Assembly: GCA_946886635.1 (NCBI GenBank)
Contig: CAMPIW010000006.1
Span: forward strand, 1-11,224
Length of the DNA stretch: 11,224 nucleotides
Direction of reading: 5' to 3'
Source of the DNA: an uncultured Candidatus Saccharibacteria bacterium
GTDB taxonomy: Bacteria; Patescibacteria; Saccharimonadia; Saccharimonadales; UBA1547
Shown: one piece after another, positions 1-7,087 of the stretch
How positions within the stretch are numbered: the stretch's first letter is position 1
Layout: each line of letters begins with the position of its first letter
The notes under the pieces: model-generated
Told to the model about the DNA's origin: nothing
Databases searched by the model: none
Seen by the model: only the letters and a program-made list of their open reading frames with translations
Position numbers and translations under genes: made by a program

Positions 1-1
1 T

Positions 2-1447
2 CATAATCAGCTTTCAAAGCAAATTGATAGCTTTAAGTCAATAACAGAAGGGCATGTAAGCCTGTATACCTGCGGCCCAACGGTCTATAACTTCTTAACC
101 GTCGGAAATTGGACCGCCTACGTGTACTGGGATACGCTGGTGCGTATACTTACCACAAATGGTCTCGCCGTTACTCGTGTTATGAATATTACCGATGTTG
201 GACACTTGGTAAGTGATGGTGATGACGGTGAAGACAAACTAGAAAAGGGTGCAAAACGTGAAGGAAAGACCGCCTGGGAAGTTGCCGAATTTTACACCGA
301 AGATTTTCTAAACGGTATGCATGCGTTAAACCTTATTCCACCAACGCACACGCCAAAAGCAACCGACTATATTGACCAGCAACTTGCCTTGGTACGAAAC
401 TTAAAAGGTAAGGGTTTTACCTACCAAATTAGCGATGGTATTTATTTTGATACAGCCAAGTTTCCAAGTTACGGTGCCTTCGCCGAATTAGACCTCGACG
501 CCCAAAAAGCGGGTGCACGGGTTGAATTTAACCCCGAAAAGCGAAATCCAAGCGATTTTGCCCTATGGAAATTTACTCCAGCAGGTGAAAAACGTGACAT
601 GGAATGGATAACACCGGCCGACATAAGCGACGACAACATCGAACGCCCTGGCTTCCCGGGCTGGCATCTTGAGTGCTCGGCAATGGCAATGTCATTACTT
701 GGTGAAACTATTGACATACACACCGGTGGCATCGACCATATTCCCGTTCACCACACCAACGAAATTGCGCAATCCGAAGCGGCTTCAGGCGTACAATTTG
801 CCAATTATTGGCTACACAACAACCACCTTAAAGTAAACGGCACGAAAATCAGTAAATCACTTGGCAACGGGTATACACTACAAGATATTCAAGAAAAGGG
901 TTACGATCCGCTTGATCTTCGCATGTTCATTTTGCAAAGCCACTATCGCACTGAAGGTAACTTTACATTTGATAATCTTGCTGCCGCACGTAACCGACGC
1001 ATTAACTGGCGAAATGTAGCAGCCCTACGTCATCAAACTCACGACACACTTCAAACCGACGAAACAGTAGAATCTGATAGTAAGACGGTTTCCTTATATG
1101 CAGCCGCTCAAAAGCTCTTAGAAACCCTTTCAAACGATATAAGTACAGCAGAGGGTATGGCAATCATTGATACTGCTTTCGATACAGTACTCGCAAGCAA
1201 ACTTGCTACCATCCACCAACACGCCTTAGTAACCTTTCTTGAAATGGTTGATGCGCTGTATGGACTCAGACTTCTTGAAACCACGCCCGACATCTCTGAC
1301 GACCACAAACAACTCATCATCGAACGGGTTCGTGTGCGTGAGGAAAAAGACTTCGCACGTTCTGATGAGATTCGTGACGAGCTAGCAAAAAGCGGCATCG
1401 CTGTGCGCGATACCGCTTCTGGCACTATTTGGGAATATACCCGTTAA
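2..1447 (+). CDS. cysS: Cysteinyl-tRNA synthetase, 5' end cut by window edge
   Basis: Charges tRNA-Cys with cysteine in the cytoplasm (class I synthetase). The frame is open from base 2, giving 481 residues. Alignment by eye to the E. coli enzyme suggests about four N-terminal residues are missing. The four zinc ligands are present: C24 in YTCGPTVY, C225 in HLECSAM, H250 and E254 in HHTNE. The spacing from the second cysteine to the histidine and glutamate equals that of E. coli (C209, H234, E238). The KMSKS loop is KISKS at residues 282-286. The HIGH signature is degenerate: TVGN at bases 98-109, where most CysRS have HIGH or HIGN. A GTG at 122 lies inside the conserved catalytic core and cannot be the true start. 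The C-terminal part (from about residue 300) is the helical DALR/anticodon-binding region. The stop overlaps that of the convergent permease gene. Confidence is high because of the many family motifs. Confidence 0.97.
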   Translation, partial: HNQLSKQIDSFKSITEGHVSLYTCGPTVYNFLTVGNWTAYVYWDTLVRILTTNGLAVTRVMNITDVGHLVSDGDDGEDKLEKGAKREGKTAWEVAEFYTEDFLNGMHALNLIPPTHTPKATDYIDQQLALVRNLKGKGFTYQISDGIYFDTAKFPSYGAFAELDLDAQKAGARVEFNPEKRNPSDFALWKFTPAGEKRDMEWITPADISDDNIERPGFPGWHLECSAMAMSLLGETIDIHTGGIDHIPVHHTNEIAQSEAASGVQFANYWLHNNHLKVNGTKISKSLGNGYTLQDIQEKGYDPLDLRMFILQSHYRTEGNFTFDNLAAARNRRINWRNVAALRHQTHDTLQTDETVESDSKTVSLYAAAQKLLETLSNDISTAEGMAIIDTAFDTVLASKLATIHQHALVTFLEMVDALYGLRLLETTPDISDDHKQLIIERVRVREEKDFARSDEIRDELAKSGIAVRDTASGTIWEYTR

Positions 1448-2532
1448 GCTTTACGTTTACTGCGCTTTCGCTTAACAATATACTCCTCAACAAGCACCCG
1501 CACGGTACCGGCGATAGGGATGGCGATAATACCACCGATTACTCCAAACATATATATCCCGATTGTTACCGCACCAAGTACCATAAGAGCAGTGAGTTCA
1601 ATGCGCTTTGCTTGAATATGTGGCGTAATAAGATTATTTTCAACTTGTTGGTAAATGACAAAGTATACCGCGTAGGCAATGGCAGCCGGAATGCTGTTAA
1701 GCGCCAACAACACAGCGATAATAATACCTCCGATAGTGGCACCGAACATTGGAATAAGCGACAGAACAAAGGTAACTGCTGCTGTTGGCATTGCTAAGGT
1801 TGGATCGACTTCTTTAAAAATGAAGCTGAGAATAAACACGAACAACCCTGCGCACGTTGCGCCAATCGTTGAAACGGTAAGCTGACCCATAACATAGCCG
1901 CTCACTACACCGTAAATACGGCTAGTAACGTGGCGGTGTTTTTTCATTTTTGCGGTGTCGTCATACATACGCCAGAAACGCTTGAGCCACCCTGGACCCT
2001 CAATAAGCATTAAGAAGGTGAGCACTAATACAAGAATGAGCGCCACAATACCCGCAAAAATCGAACCAATACTTGTTACAATATTTTGGCCAATGTTTCC
2101 AGCCCACGATTCGGTACTATTTTGAACCGATGCGAGTGCTGTATCAAGTTGATCTTGTAGGTTGTATTGATCGACAAAATTGCGTACACCTTCCCATTGA
2201 TGAGTCGCTGACTCTACAACCGAAGGAATAGTCTGTGCAACTTTCGCCGATTGTTGAATAACTGGCGGGATTACAAGAGTGATAATTGTGCCGAGGATAA
2301 CGATAACCGCAAGATACGCAATTGCAGTAGCCCCAACGCGGCTTTTCCCAGGCAGTTTTCTTGAAATATACGAAACGGGCCCATTTAAGGCAACTGCCAA
2401 AAATGCAGACACGCCCAAGATTATGAGGGCGACGTGTGCTTTATATAATAAGAAGGCAGCGAGTCCGATTCCAAAGACTACCAGCCAAAAACGAATGAAC
2501 GTACGAGTATCGATATCAATTTTAGTCTTCAT
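1444..2532 (-). CDS. AI-2E family transporter (PerM/YdiK-like membrane protein)
   Basis: A 362-residue polytopic inner-membrane protein of the AI-2E transporter family (PF01594), which includes TqsA, PerM and YdiK. Members have been linked to autoinducer-2 export or Na+/H+ antiport, so the substrate here is unknown. Two hydrophobic segments fill roughly residues 10-45, a third lies near 60-85, then a soluble helical stretch near 95-140 and another hydrophobic block near 145-175. Several more follow in the C-terminal half. Family landmarks are SLIPMFGATIGG and YQQVENNLITPHI near the C terminus, followed by a basic tail (KRKRSKRKA). An in-frame ATG six codons upstream (2548-2550) is possible, but the ATG at 2530-2532 is preferred. 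It fits the family N terminus and lies exactly 7 bases after a perfect TATAAT. It is transcribed divergently from the oxidoreductase and convergently to cysS, sharing the TTAA at 1444-1447 with the cysS stop. Confidence 0.9.
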   Translation of the reverse strand: MKTKIDIDTRTFIRFWLVVFGIGLAAFLLYKAHVALIILGVSAFLAVALNGPVSYISRKLPGKSRVGATAIAYLAVIVILGTIITLVIPPVIQQSAKVAQTIPSVVESATHQWEGVRNFVDQYNLQDQLDTALASVQNSTESWAGNIGQNIVTSIGSIFAGIVALILVLVLTFLMLIEGPGWLKRFWRMYDDTAKMKKHRHVTSRIYGVVSGYVMGQLTVSTIGATCAGLFVFILSFIFKEVDPTLAMPTAAVTFVLSLIPMFGATIGGIIIAVLLALNSIPAAIAYAVYFVIYQQVENNLITPHIQAKRIELTALMVLGAVTIGIYMFGVIGGIIAIPIAGTVRVLVEEYIVKRKRSKRKA

Positions 2533-2539
2533 ATGCCGT

Positions 2540-2545
2540 ATTATA
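2540..2545 (-). promoter_or_regulatory. -10 box of the AI-2E transporter gene
   Basis: On the minus strand this reads TATAAT, with 7 bases between it and the ATG at 2532. Transcription would start at or within a base or two of the start codon, so the mRNA is probably leaderless. No Shine-Dalgarno sequence and no convincing -35 hexamer were found. Confidence 0.6.
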
Positions 2546-2557
2546 CACACTTTGCGG

Positions 2558-2563
2558 TATAGT
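2558..2563 (+). promoter_or_regulatory. -10 box of the FAD oxidoreductase gene
   Basis: TATAGT lies 10 bases before the ATG at 2574, leaving room for at most a few untranslated bases. There is no Shine-Dalgarno sequence. It faces the permease -10 box, the two hexamers being 12 bases apart, so RNA polymerase probably cannot occupy both at once. The -35 region is not recognisable. Confidence 0.5.
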
Positions 2564-2573
2564 TAGATATAGT

Positions 2574-4238
2574 ATGGAGAGTTTGGCTGGGGAACTTAAG
2601 AAGCGTATAAGCGGTGAGGTATTCACTGATCTTCCAACGCGACGACAGGTGAGTCGCGACGCGAGTATTTATGAACTTATACCTGACGTAGTTGTAGAGC
2701 CAACGAACGCCGAAGATATCGAAAAACTCGTTGCTTTTGTGACTAAGCACAAAAAAGAGTGGCCGAAACTTTCAATCACCCCACGAAGTGCCGGAACCGA
2801 TATGTCGGGTGGAGCAATTGGTGATTCTATTCTTATTGAAATGACGCCTCACTTTAATAAAATTGAAAGCCTACATAAAAACATCCTCCATGTGCAGCCG
2901 GGTGTATTTGTGCGCGATATCGATCCGCTTTTATATGCCAAAGGCCTTCACCTAGGATGCGCGCCGGCTAGTCGCGAACTGTGTACCATTGGCGGTATTG
3001 TCGGTAATAATTCGGGGGGTGAACAATCGCTTCGCTATGGAAACGCCGACCGTTCAGTGCGCGAACTCGACGTAGTACTCGCTGATGGAAATACCTACAC
3101 AATTAAGCCCTTAAATCGAACGCAACTCCATAAAAAACTGAGCCAAAAATCGTACGAAGCATCCCTCTATCGACGTATTTACGAGCTGATTGAAAAGAAC
3201 TACGATATTGTACGCAACGCTCGGCCCCATGTTAACAAAAATTCAATGGGCTATAACCTTTGGGGCGTATGGGATCGTGATACAGGTATTTTTGATCTTA
3301 CGCAGTTATTCACAGGAAGCCAGGGTACACTCGGTATCATCACTGACGTCAAAATTGAGGCCGTCCCAAAAGCTCCTCACTCGGGGTTATTACTGGCGTA
3401 TCTTCCGTCCATTAAAAATTTGGGGGAAATCATTTCGACAGTTATGGAGCATAACCCGGCGACATTTGAAGGGTTCGACGACATTACTTTCAACTTAGGT
3501 ATCAAATACTTTAAAACATTCCGCAAACAACTGGGCGCAAGAGAGTACTTACGCCAACAAGCGCGGTTGACTAAATCGGTTGCTCAGTTTAAGGGGCATC
3601 TTCCAAATATCTTACTTATGATTGAATTTGACGGCGAAAGCCAGCAAGAAGTATTTAGTAAAATTTCCAACCTCCACGACGACTTAAAAAAATATAAAAT
3701 CCGTATGGACATTGAAAGCGACGAAAAATCGAGTGCACACTTCTGGCAAATTCGTCGCGCCGCCCTATCGTTACTCCGTAACCAAATTAGTGGCCGTTAC
3801 GCATCACCATTTATCGACGACATGACAGTTCAACCAAAGTATCTGCCTCAATTTATCCCAGAGCTGCGCAAAGTTATTCGTAAATATAAACTTCCCGCTA
3901 CTATTCAAGGGCACTTTGGCGATGGCAACTTCCATATTATCCCTCTTATGGACATTGCCGGCACGAAAGATCAGGCAAAACTCGAGCCAATTATGCGCGA
4001 ACTGATACCTATTGTGCTTAAGTACGGCGGAACGATGGCGGGCGAGCACAACGATGGCATGGTGCGTGGGTCATGGCTACCAGCAGTATTTGGGCAAGAA
4101 GTGTACAACGTGTTTCGGAGCGTGAAAGAAATCTTTGACCCAGAATATATTTTTAACCCGCACAAAAAGACCGACGCCTCGTGGGAGTTCAGCATGAGCC
4201 ACGTTCGAACCAAAAACGACAATGGGCTTATCAAATAA
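2574..4238 (+). CDS. FAD-binding oxidoreductase, GlcD / D-2-hydroxyacid dehydrogenase type
   Basis: Flavoenzyme of 554 residues that probably oxidises a D-2-hydroxyacid such as D-lactate, D-glycolate or D-2-hydroxyglutarate; the substrate is not certain. The N-terminal PCMH-type FAD domain (about residues 35-240) has RSAGTDMSGG at 71-80 and TIGGIVGNNSGG at 138-149. The C-terminal FAD-oxidase domain (about 270-530) carries H447-F-G-D-G-N-F-H454 and E491-H492. These match the metal ligands and catalytic histidine known for human D-2-hydroxyglutarate dehydrogenase (H434, H441, E475, H476). No cysteine-rich 4Fe-4S module follows, so the electron acceptor is unknown. The end (residues 510-535) shows the usual KEIFDPEYIFNPHK closing motif. 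HxlR begins 29 bases after the stop. It starts divergently from the permease, with a probable near-leaderless transcript. Confidence 0.88.
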   Translation: MESLAGELKKRISGEVFTDLPTRRQVSRDASIYELIPDVVVEPTNAEDIEKLVAFVTKHKKEWPKLSITPRSAGTDMSGGAIGDSILIEMTPHFNKIESLHKNILHVQPGVFVRDIDPLLYAKGLHLGCAPASRELCTIGGIVGNNSGGEQSLRYGNADRSVRELDVVLADGNTYTIKPLNRTQLHKKLSQKSYEASLYRRIYELIEKNYDIVRNARPHVNKNSMGYNLWGVWDRDTGIFDLTQLFTGSQGTLGIITDVKIEAVPKAPHSGLLLAYLPSIKNLGEIISTVMEHNPATFEGFDDITFNLGIKYFKTFRKQLGAREYLRQQARLTKSVAQFKGHLPNILLMIEFDGESQQEVFSKISNLHDDLKKYKIRMDIESDEKSSAHFWQIRRAALSLLRNQISGRYASPFIDDMTVQPKYLPQFIPELRKVIRKYKLPATIQGHFGDGNFHIIPLMDIAGTKDQAKLEPIMRELIPIVLKYGGTMAGEHNDGMVRGSWLPAVFGQEVYNVFRSVKEIFDPEYIFNPHKKTDASWEFSMSHVRTKNDNGLIK

Positions 4239-4256
4239 CGCTAGATAATGTATAGT
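4228..4256 (+). promoter_or_regulatory. Candidate promoter of the HxlR gene
   Basis: TTATCA (4228-4233), a 17-base spacer and TATAGT (4251-4256) precede the ATG at 4268 by 11 bases. The -35 lies inside the last codons of the oxidoreductase gene. No Shine-Dalgarno sequence is visible, so a very short leader is predicted. Readthrough from the oxidoreductase is also possible because no terminator separates the two genes. Confidence 0.45.
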
Positions 4257-4267
4257 AATAGGTACAT

Positions 4268-4588
4268 ATGAGTACTGACACAATCGGCTGTGTAAAGGCA
4301 GCAACTAAAATTCTCGGCGACAAGTGGACGCCACAGTTGCTGCGTTTCTTCGTCAATGAAGAGACTGTTCGATTTTGCCAAATCCAAGACCTTGTTGAGG
4401 GGATTAACCCGCGCACGCTTTCAGCCCGTCTCGACAGCCTTGAACAAGAGGGGATTATCTCAAAAATTCAGGCAACTGAAAAAAGCCGCTGCGAATACCG
4501 CCTTACCGAAAAGGGGAAAGAACTCACGCCGATTCTTCGCGACATGCAAGCTTGGAGTGACCGACACGCTACTACTAGCGCCGTTTAG
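4268..4588 (+). CDS. HxlR/MarR-like winged-helix transcriptional regulator
   Basis: DNA-binding regulator of 106 residues, the normal length of the HxlR family (PF01638), which acts as a dimer. The sequence follows the family plan: an N-terminal cysteine (C8), then KILGDKWTPQLLRFF (residues 16-30). The recognition-helix region INPRTLSARLDSLEQEG follows at about 46-62. Then come the wing (CEYRLTEKGKEL) and a dimerisation helix at the end. In HxlR members such as YodB, HypR and QorR the N-terminal cysteine senses quinones, aldehydes or hypochlorite. C8 is in the right place, so redox sensing is a reasonable inference, with the adjacent flavoenzyme as a likely target. C77 is an additional cysteine. 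The last codons and the stop lie in the first copy of a repeated hairpin. Confidence 0.88.
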   Translation: MSTDTIGCVKAATKILGDKWTPQLLRFFVNEETVRFCQIQDLVEGINPRTLSARLDSLEQEGIISKIQATEKSRCEYRLTEKGKELTPILRDMQAWSDRHATTSAV

Positions 4589-4611
4589 TCCCTACACGCT
4601 ACCCCTAGCGC
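4564..4611 (+). repeat. Tandem repeated hairpin, two copies with a 30-bp period
   Basis: An 18-base unit at 4564-4581 recurs at 4594-4611 with two mismatches. Each copy contains the inverted repeat CGCTA-N4-TAGCG; the second can extend to seven pairs with one mismatch. The first copy encodes the last residues of HxlR and the second is noncoding. The stretch after copy two is T-rich (ending CTTTTT at 4625-4630), so copy two may act as a terminator. The 30-base period, close to three helical turns, just upstream of a promoter also fits a regulator-binding site. The two roles cannot be separated by reading. Confidence 0.55.
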
Positions 4612-4662
4612 GTCTAATTCTTAACTTTTTATAAACTAAGCCTTTTCTCAGTGCATTCACTG

Positions 4663-4668
4663 TATACT
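4663..4668 (+). promoter_or_regulatory. -10 box of the two-component operon
   Basis: TATACT is followed by only 6 bases before the ATG at 4675, so the start codon should coincide with the transcription start. No Shine-Dalgarno sequence and no good -35 hexamer are present. This would be consistent with an activator, perhaps the encoded response regulator itself. Confidence 0.55.
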
Positions 4669-4674
4669 AGGTGT

Positions 4675-5346
4675 ATGAGGATTTTAGTAGTTGAAGATGA
4701 GCACAAAATTGCACGCGCACTCGCCAAAGCGCTCGAGCAAGAAACGTATGCCGTTGACGTAGCTTACGACGGCGACGAGGGATATGCCATGGCAACCACT
4801 GAGCCCTACGACGTGGCAATTATCGACCGTATGCTCCCTGGAGAGTACGACGGCATTGCAATTGTAAAAGCCATGCGCGATGCTAAAATCCATACTCCGG
4901 TACTGTTCTTGAGCGCTCTTGATAGTATTACCGAACGAACCGCCGGCCTCGATGCTGGTGCTGATGATTATCTCGTTAAGCCTTTCGCACTTGAAGAACT
5001 CTTAGCCCGCGTACGCGCTCTTCTGCGACGACCGTCAGAGCAACAGTCTGACTTGCTTACGGCTGGTGATTTGTCACTTGATACCGTCACCTATAGTGTT
5101 GAGCGTGAAGGTAAATCTATCCAACTTACCAGTAAAGAGTTTGCTTTACTTGAATATCTAATGCGAAATCAAGACCGCCCTATTAGCAAAGAGGTTATTA
5201 TTAGCCACGTATGGGACTACGACGCAGATATCCTTCCTAATACTGTCGAGGTCTATGTAAAATACCTTCGCAATAAAATCGATACACCGTTTAAGAAACC
5301 CCTTATTCATACCGTTCGAGGGTTTGGCTATAAATTAGAAGCATAA
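4675..5346 (+). CDS. OmpR/PhoB-family response regulator
   Basis: Cytoplasmic transcription factor of 223 residues that receives phosphate from the kinase encoded next to it. The receiver domain (residues 1-115) has the acidic pair E7/D8, phosphoacceptor D51 (IIDRMLPG), S80 and K102 (YLVKPF), all at the usual spacing. The winged-helix DNA-binding domain (about 128-222) includes LTSKEFALLEYLMRN, the recognition-helix region NTVEVYVKYLRNKI and the final HTVRGFGYKLE. An upstream in-frame ATG or GTG would add about eight residues (from 4651). The ATG at 4675 is preferred because MRILVVEDE is the canonical start and it lies 6 bases after a TATACT. The kinase gene follows after 18 bases, so the two are one operon. 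Confidence 0.96.
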   Translation: MRILVVEDEHKIARALAKALEQETYAVDVAYDGDEGYAMATTEPYDVAIIDRMLPGEYDGIAIVKAMRDAKIHTPVLFLSALDSITERTAGLDAGADDYLVKPFALEELLARVRALLRRPSEQQSDLLTAGDLSLDTVTYSVEREGKSIQLTSKEFALLEYLMRNQDRPISKEVIISHVWDYDADILPNTVEVYVKYLRNKIDTPFKKPLIHTVRGFGYKLEA

Positions 5347-5364
5347 GAGCAGGGGAATACACAC

Positions 5365-6405
5365 ATGCAGAATATGTTTCAATCGGCCACGTTAAAACTC
5401 ACAGCGTGGTACTTAATTATTTTAATGGCGATTAGCATCACTTTTAGTATCGTTATTTATCAGCTTAATTACCGAGAAATTAGCTTTCGTCTCGAAAATT
5501 TGCAACATAGTATTATTGATGAATTTAGCGCACCTCTTGCTATCACTTCTTATTTAGATGTCTTGAGTAACGGTGACAATAGTTTGCTCTTAAGCGAATC
5601 GCGTCAAGCATCAGATCAAATGATATTGTCGCTTGTGTATATTAATATTGTCGTATTCGTTGCCGGTGGGCTCGGTGCCTACTTTTTAGCTCGGCGGACA
5701 CTGCGTCCAATTGCCGAGGCGCACGAAGCGCAAAGTCGTTTTACTAGTGATGCGAGTCATGAACTACGGACACCTCTAGCGGCTATGAAAACCGAGCTCG
5801 AAGCGTACCTCCGCGACCCAAACCTCGATATCGACGAAGCGCGCGAACTACTAGAGAGTAACCTTGAAGAGGTTGAGAAGCTGATTAAATTATCAGGTAT
5901 GCTACTTAATTTATCGCGGCTCGAGCACGATAAACTCGACTTTGAGGTTGTCGATGTACCGGTGGTGCTCGAGGAACTTGTAAAACGCTACACTAAAGAC
6001 TTCGATCGTTTCGTGGTGACCGCACGCAAAAAGTCGACAACACTTGCTAACGAATCGGCCATCAATGAGGTTATGGGTATACTTATCGACAACGCTATAA
6101 AGTACAGTCCAAAAGATACACCCATTTATATTCGTCTCTTTGAACAGCGTGGTCGGATTGGTTTTGAAATTAAAAATAGCGGTAAACCTGTTCCAGAGGA
6201 AAAACTTCCAAAGTTATTTGAACGATTTTATCGGGGTGACACTTCTCGAACAAACGGGGCAAAAAATGGGTACGGGCTAGGCCTCTCGATTGCCAAAAAA
6301 ATCATAGACGTCCACCACGGCGAACTGACCGTTTCAAGCAGTGACGAAGCAACGACCTTCAGTTTTTATCTTCCTATCGTCCGCAGAAGCTACCGCACTA
6401 AATAG
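5365..6405 (+). CDS. Membrane sensor histidine kinase
   Basis: Sensor of 346 residues paired with the upstream regulator. Two transmembrane segments (about 12-33 and 86-108) enclose a small extracytoplasmic loop of some 50 residues. A short HAMP-like linker (ARRTLRPIAEAH) leads into HisKA, with H132 in SHELRTPLAA as phosphoacceptor. The ATPase domain has the N box with N243 (GILIDNAIKYSP), the F box LFERFYRGD (284-292) and the G2 box NGYGLGLSIAKK (301-312). The G1 box reads N271-S-G-K-P rather than D-x-G-x-G, so the usual aspartate is asparagine. Some low-GC kinases also show this change, so activity is still likely. A Shine-Dalgarno-like GAGCAGGGGA (about 5347-5356) precedes the ATG by 8 bases, unlike the leaderless first gene of the operon. 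The signal sensed is unknown. Confidence 0.94.
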   Translation: MQNMFQSATLKLTAWYLIILMAISITFSIVIYQLNYREISFRLENLQHSIIDEFSAPLAITSYLDVLSNGDNSLLLSESRQASDQMILSLVYINIVVFVAGGLGAYFLARRTLRPIAEAHEAQSRFTSDASHELRTPLAAMKTELEAYLRDPNLDIDEARELLESNLEEVEKLIKLSGMLLNLSRLEHDKLDFEVVDVPVVLEELVKRYTKDFDRFVVTARKKSTTLANESAINEVMGILIDNAIKYSPKDTPIYIRLFEQRGRIGFEIKNSGKPVPEEKLPKLFERFYRGDTSRTNGAKNGYGLGLSIAKKIIDVHHGELTVSSSDEATTFSFYLPIVRRSYRTK

Positions 6406-6562
6406 AACTAGTTATCTTTCGTTATATAGGGTAAATTACAACGAAATAATGCATACATTTCAGAGTCTTCTCAGAATCGAATGCCATACTGATGACAGTA
6501 GCAAGTGCTACACAAAAAACATCCGGCACTTATGTGTCATTAAAGGAAGGGAGTGAATCATC
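6406..6562 (+). promoter_or_regulatory. Structured leader of the GreA-like gene, with possible short upstream ORF
   Basis: These 157 bases hold no recognised gene. AT-rich TATATA (6423-6428) and TAAATT (6432-6437) are weak -10 candidates. Pairing possibilities are TGATGACA (6490-6497) with TGTCATTA (6535-6542), with the hairpin GTAGC-AAGT-GCTAC (6498-6511) nested inside. AAGTGC (6503-6508) could pair instead with GCACTT (6526-6531), which would disrupt that hairpin. The Shine-Dalgarno sequence AAGGAAGGGAG (6543-6553) follows directly. An ATG at 6449 opens a 35-codon frame whose TGA (6554-6556) lies 6 bases before the GreA-like start, so its last codons form the Shine-Dalgarno sequence. Translation of this frame is unproven. 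Confidence 0.4.
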
Positions 6563-7054
6563 ATGAGCACCACCGCCACCAAACACCAGTCAGATAAAAG
6601 TACTATCCTACTTAGTAAAAAGGGGATGAAGGAACTTCGAAAGTCAATTAGCCAACTCGAACACGACCGTATGGCAATCCGTCGAAGTCTCCGTGAGAGT
6701 GATAAGACTACTAGCCACGATGACCGTTTTGAGCGAAGCGACCGCCTCCTCCGTCTTGAAGTAATCGAATCAGAGCTTATCGAAAAACAGCATATACTCA
6801 ACCATGCGCAAATCATTTCATCACGTAGCAAGCGTATGAAAGTCGCTATCGGTTCGGTTGTTGACCTCATCGATCAACAAGGCCGTATTATCCGCTACAC
6901 ACTTGTTGAAAGTGTTGAAGCTAACCCAAGCGACGGGCGTATTTCTGCGGCGAGCCCACTGGGCAGTACGCTTATTGGTAAAACCGTACAAGATATCGTC
7001 GAGTGGAGTAATGGGCTTCACCACGCGAAGTTTCAGCTAATAAAAATCACGTAG
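6563..7054 (+). CDS. GreA/GreB-family transcript-cleavage factor (divergent)
   Basis: Protein of 163 residues with the two-domain plan of Gre factors, which enter the RNA polymerase secondary channel and stimulate cleavage of backtracked transcripts. Residues about 15-90 form a charged antiparallel coiled coil. At its tip, D54-R-F-E57 is placed like the catalytic D41-x-x-E44 pair of E. coli GreA (DLKE). Residues about 92-162 form the FKBP-like domain, with IGSVVDLIDQQG, YTLVESVEANPSDGRISAASPLG and LIGKTVQDIVEW matching the GreA consensus. The coil sequence otherwise diverges, and an N-terminal extension of about ten polar residues (MSTTATKHQSDK) precedes it. The ATG at 6563 is chosen for the strong Shine-Dalgarno sequence about 9 bases before it. 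Assignment to the superfamily is firm. Whether it is the main GreA or a second paralogue such as a Gfh-like regulator is open; the intact acidic pair favours cleavage activity. Confidence 0.85.
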   Translation: MSTTATKHQSDKSTILLSKKGMKELRKSISQLEHDRMAIRRSLRESDKTTSHDDRFERSDRLLRLEVIESELIEKQHILNHAQIISSRSKRMKVAIGSVVDLIDQQGRIIRYTLVESVEANPSDGRISAASPLGSTLIGKTVQDIVEWSNGLHHAKFQLIKIT

Positions 7055-7087
7055 AAACAGTTAGGTAGGGTCTGTACCTACATAGCT

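Noticed and set aside
1108..1425. Open frames opposite cysS, the ATPase and other genes
   Set aside because: They lie wholly inside well-supported genes, lack ribosome sites or promoters, and encode low-complexity serine- or arginine-rich sequences typical of antisense frames.
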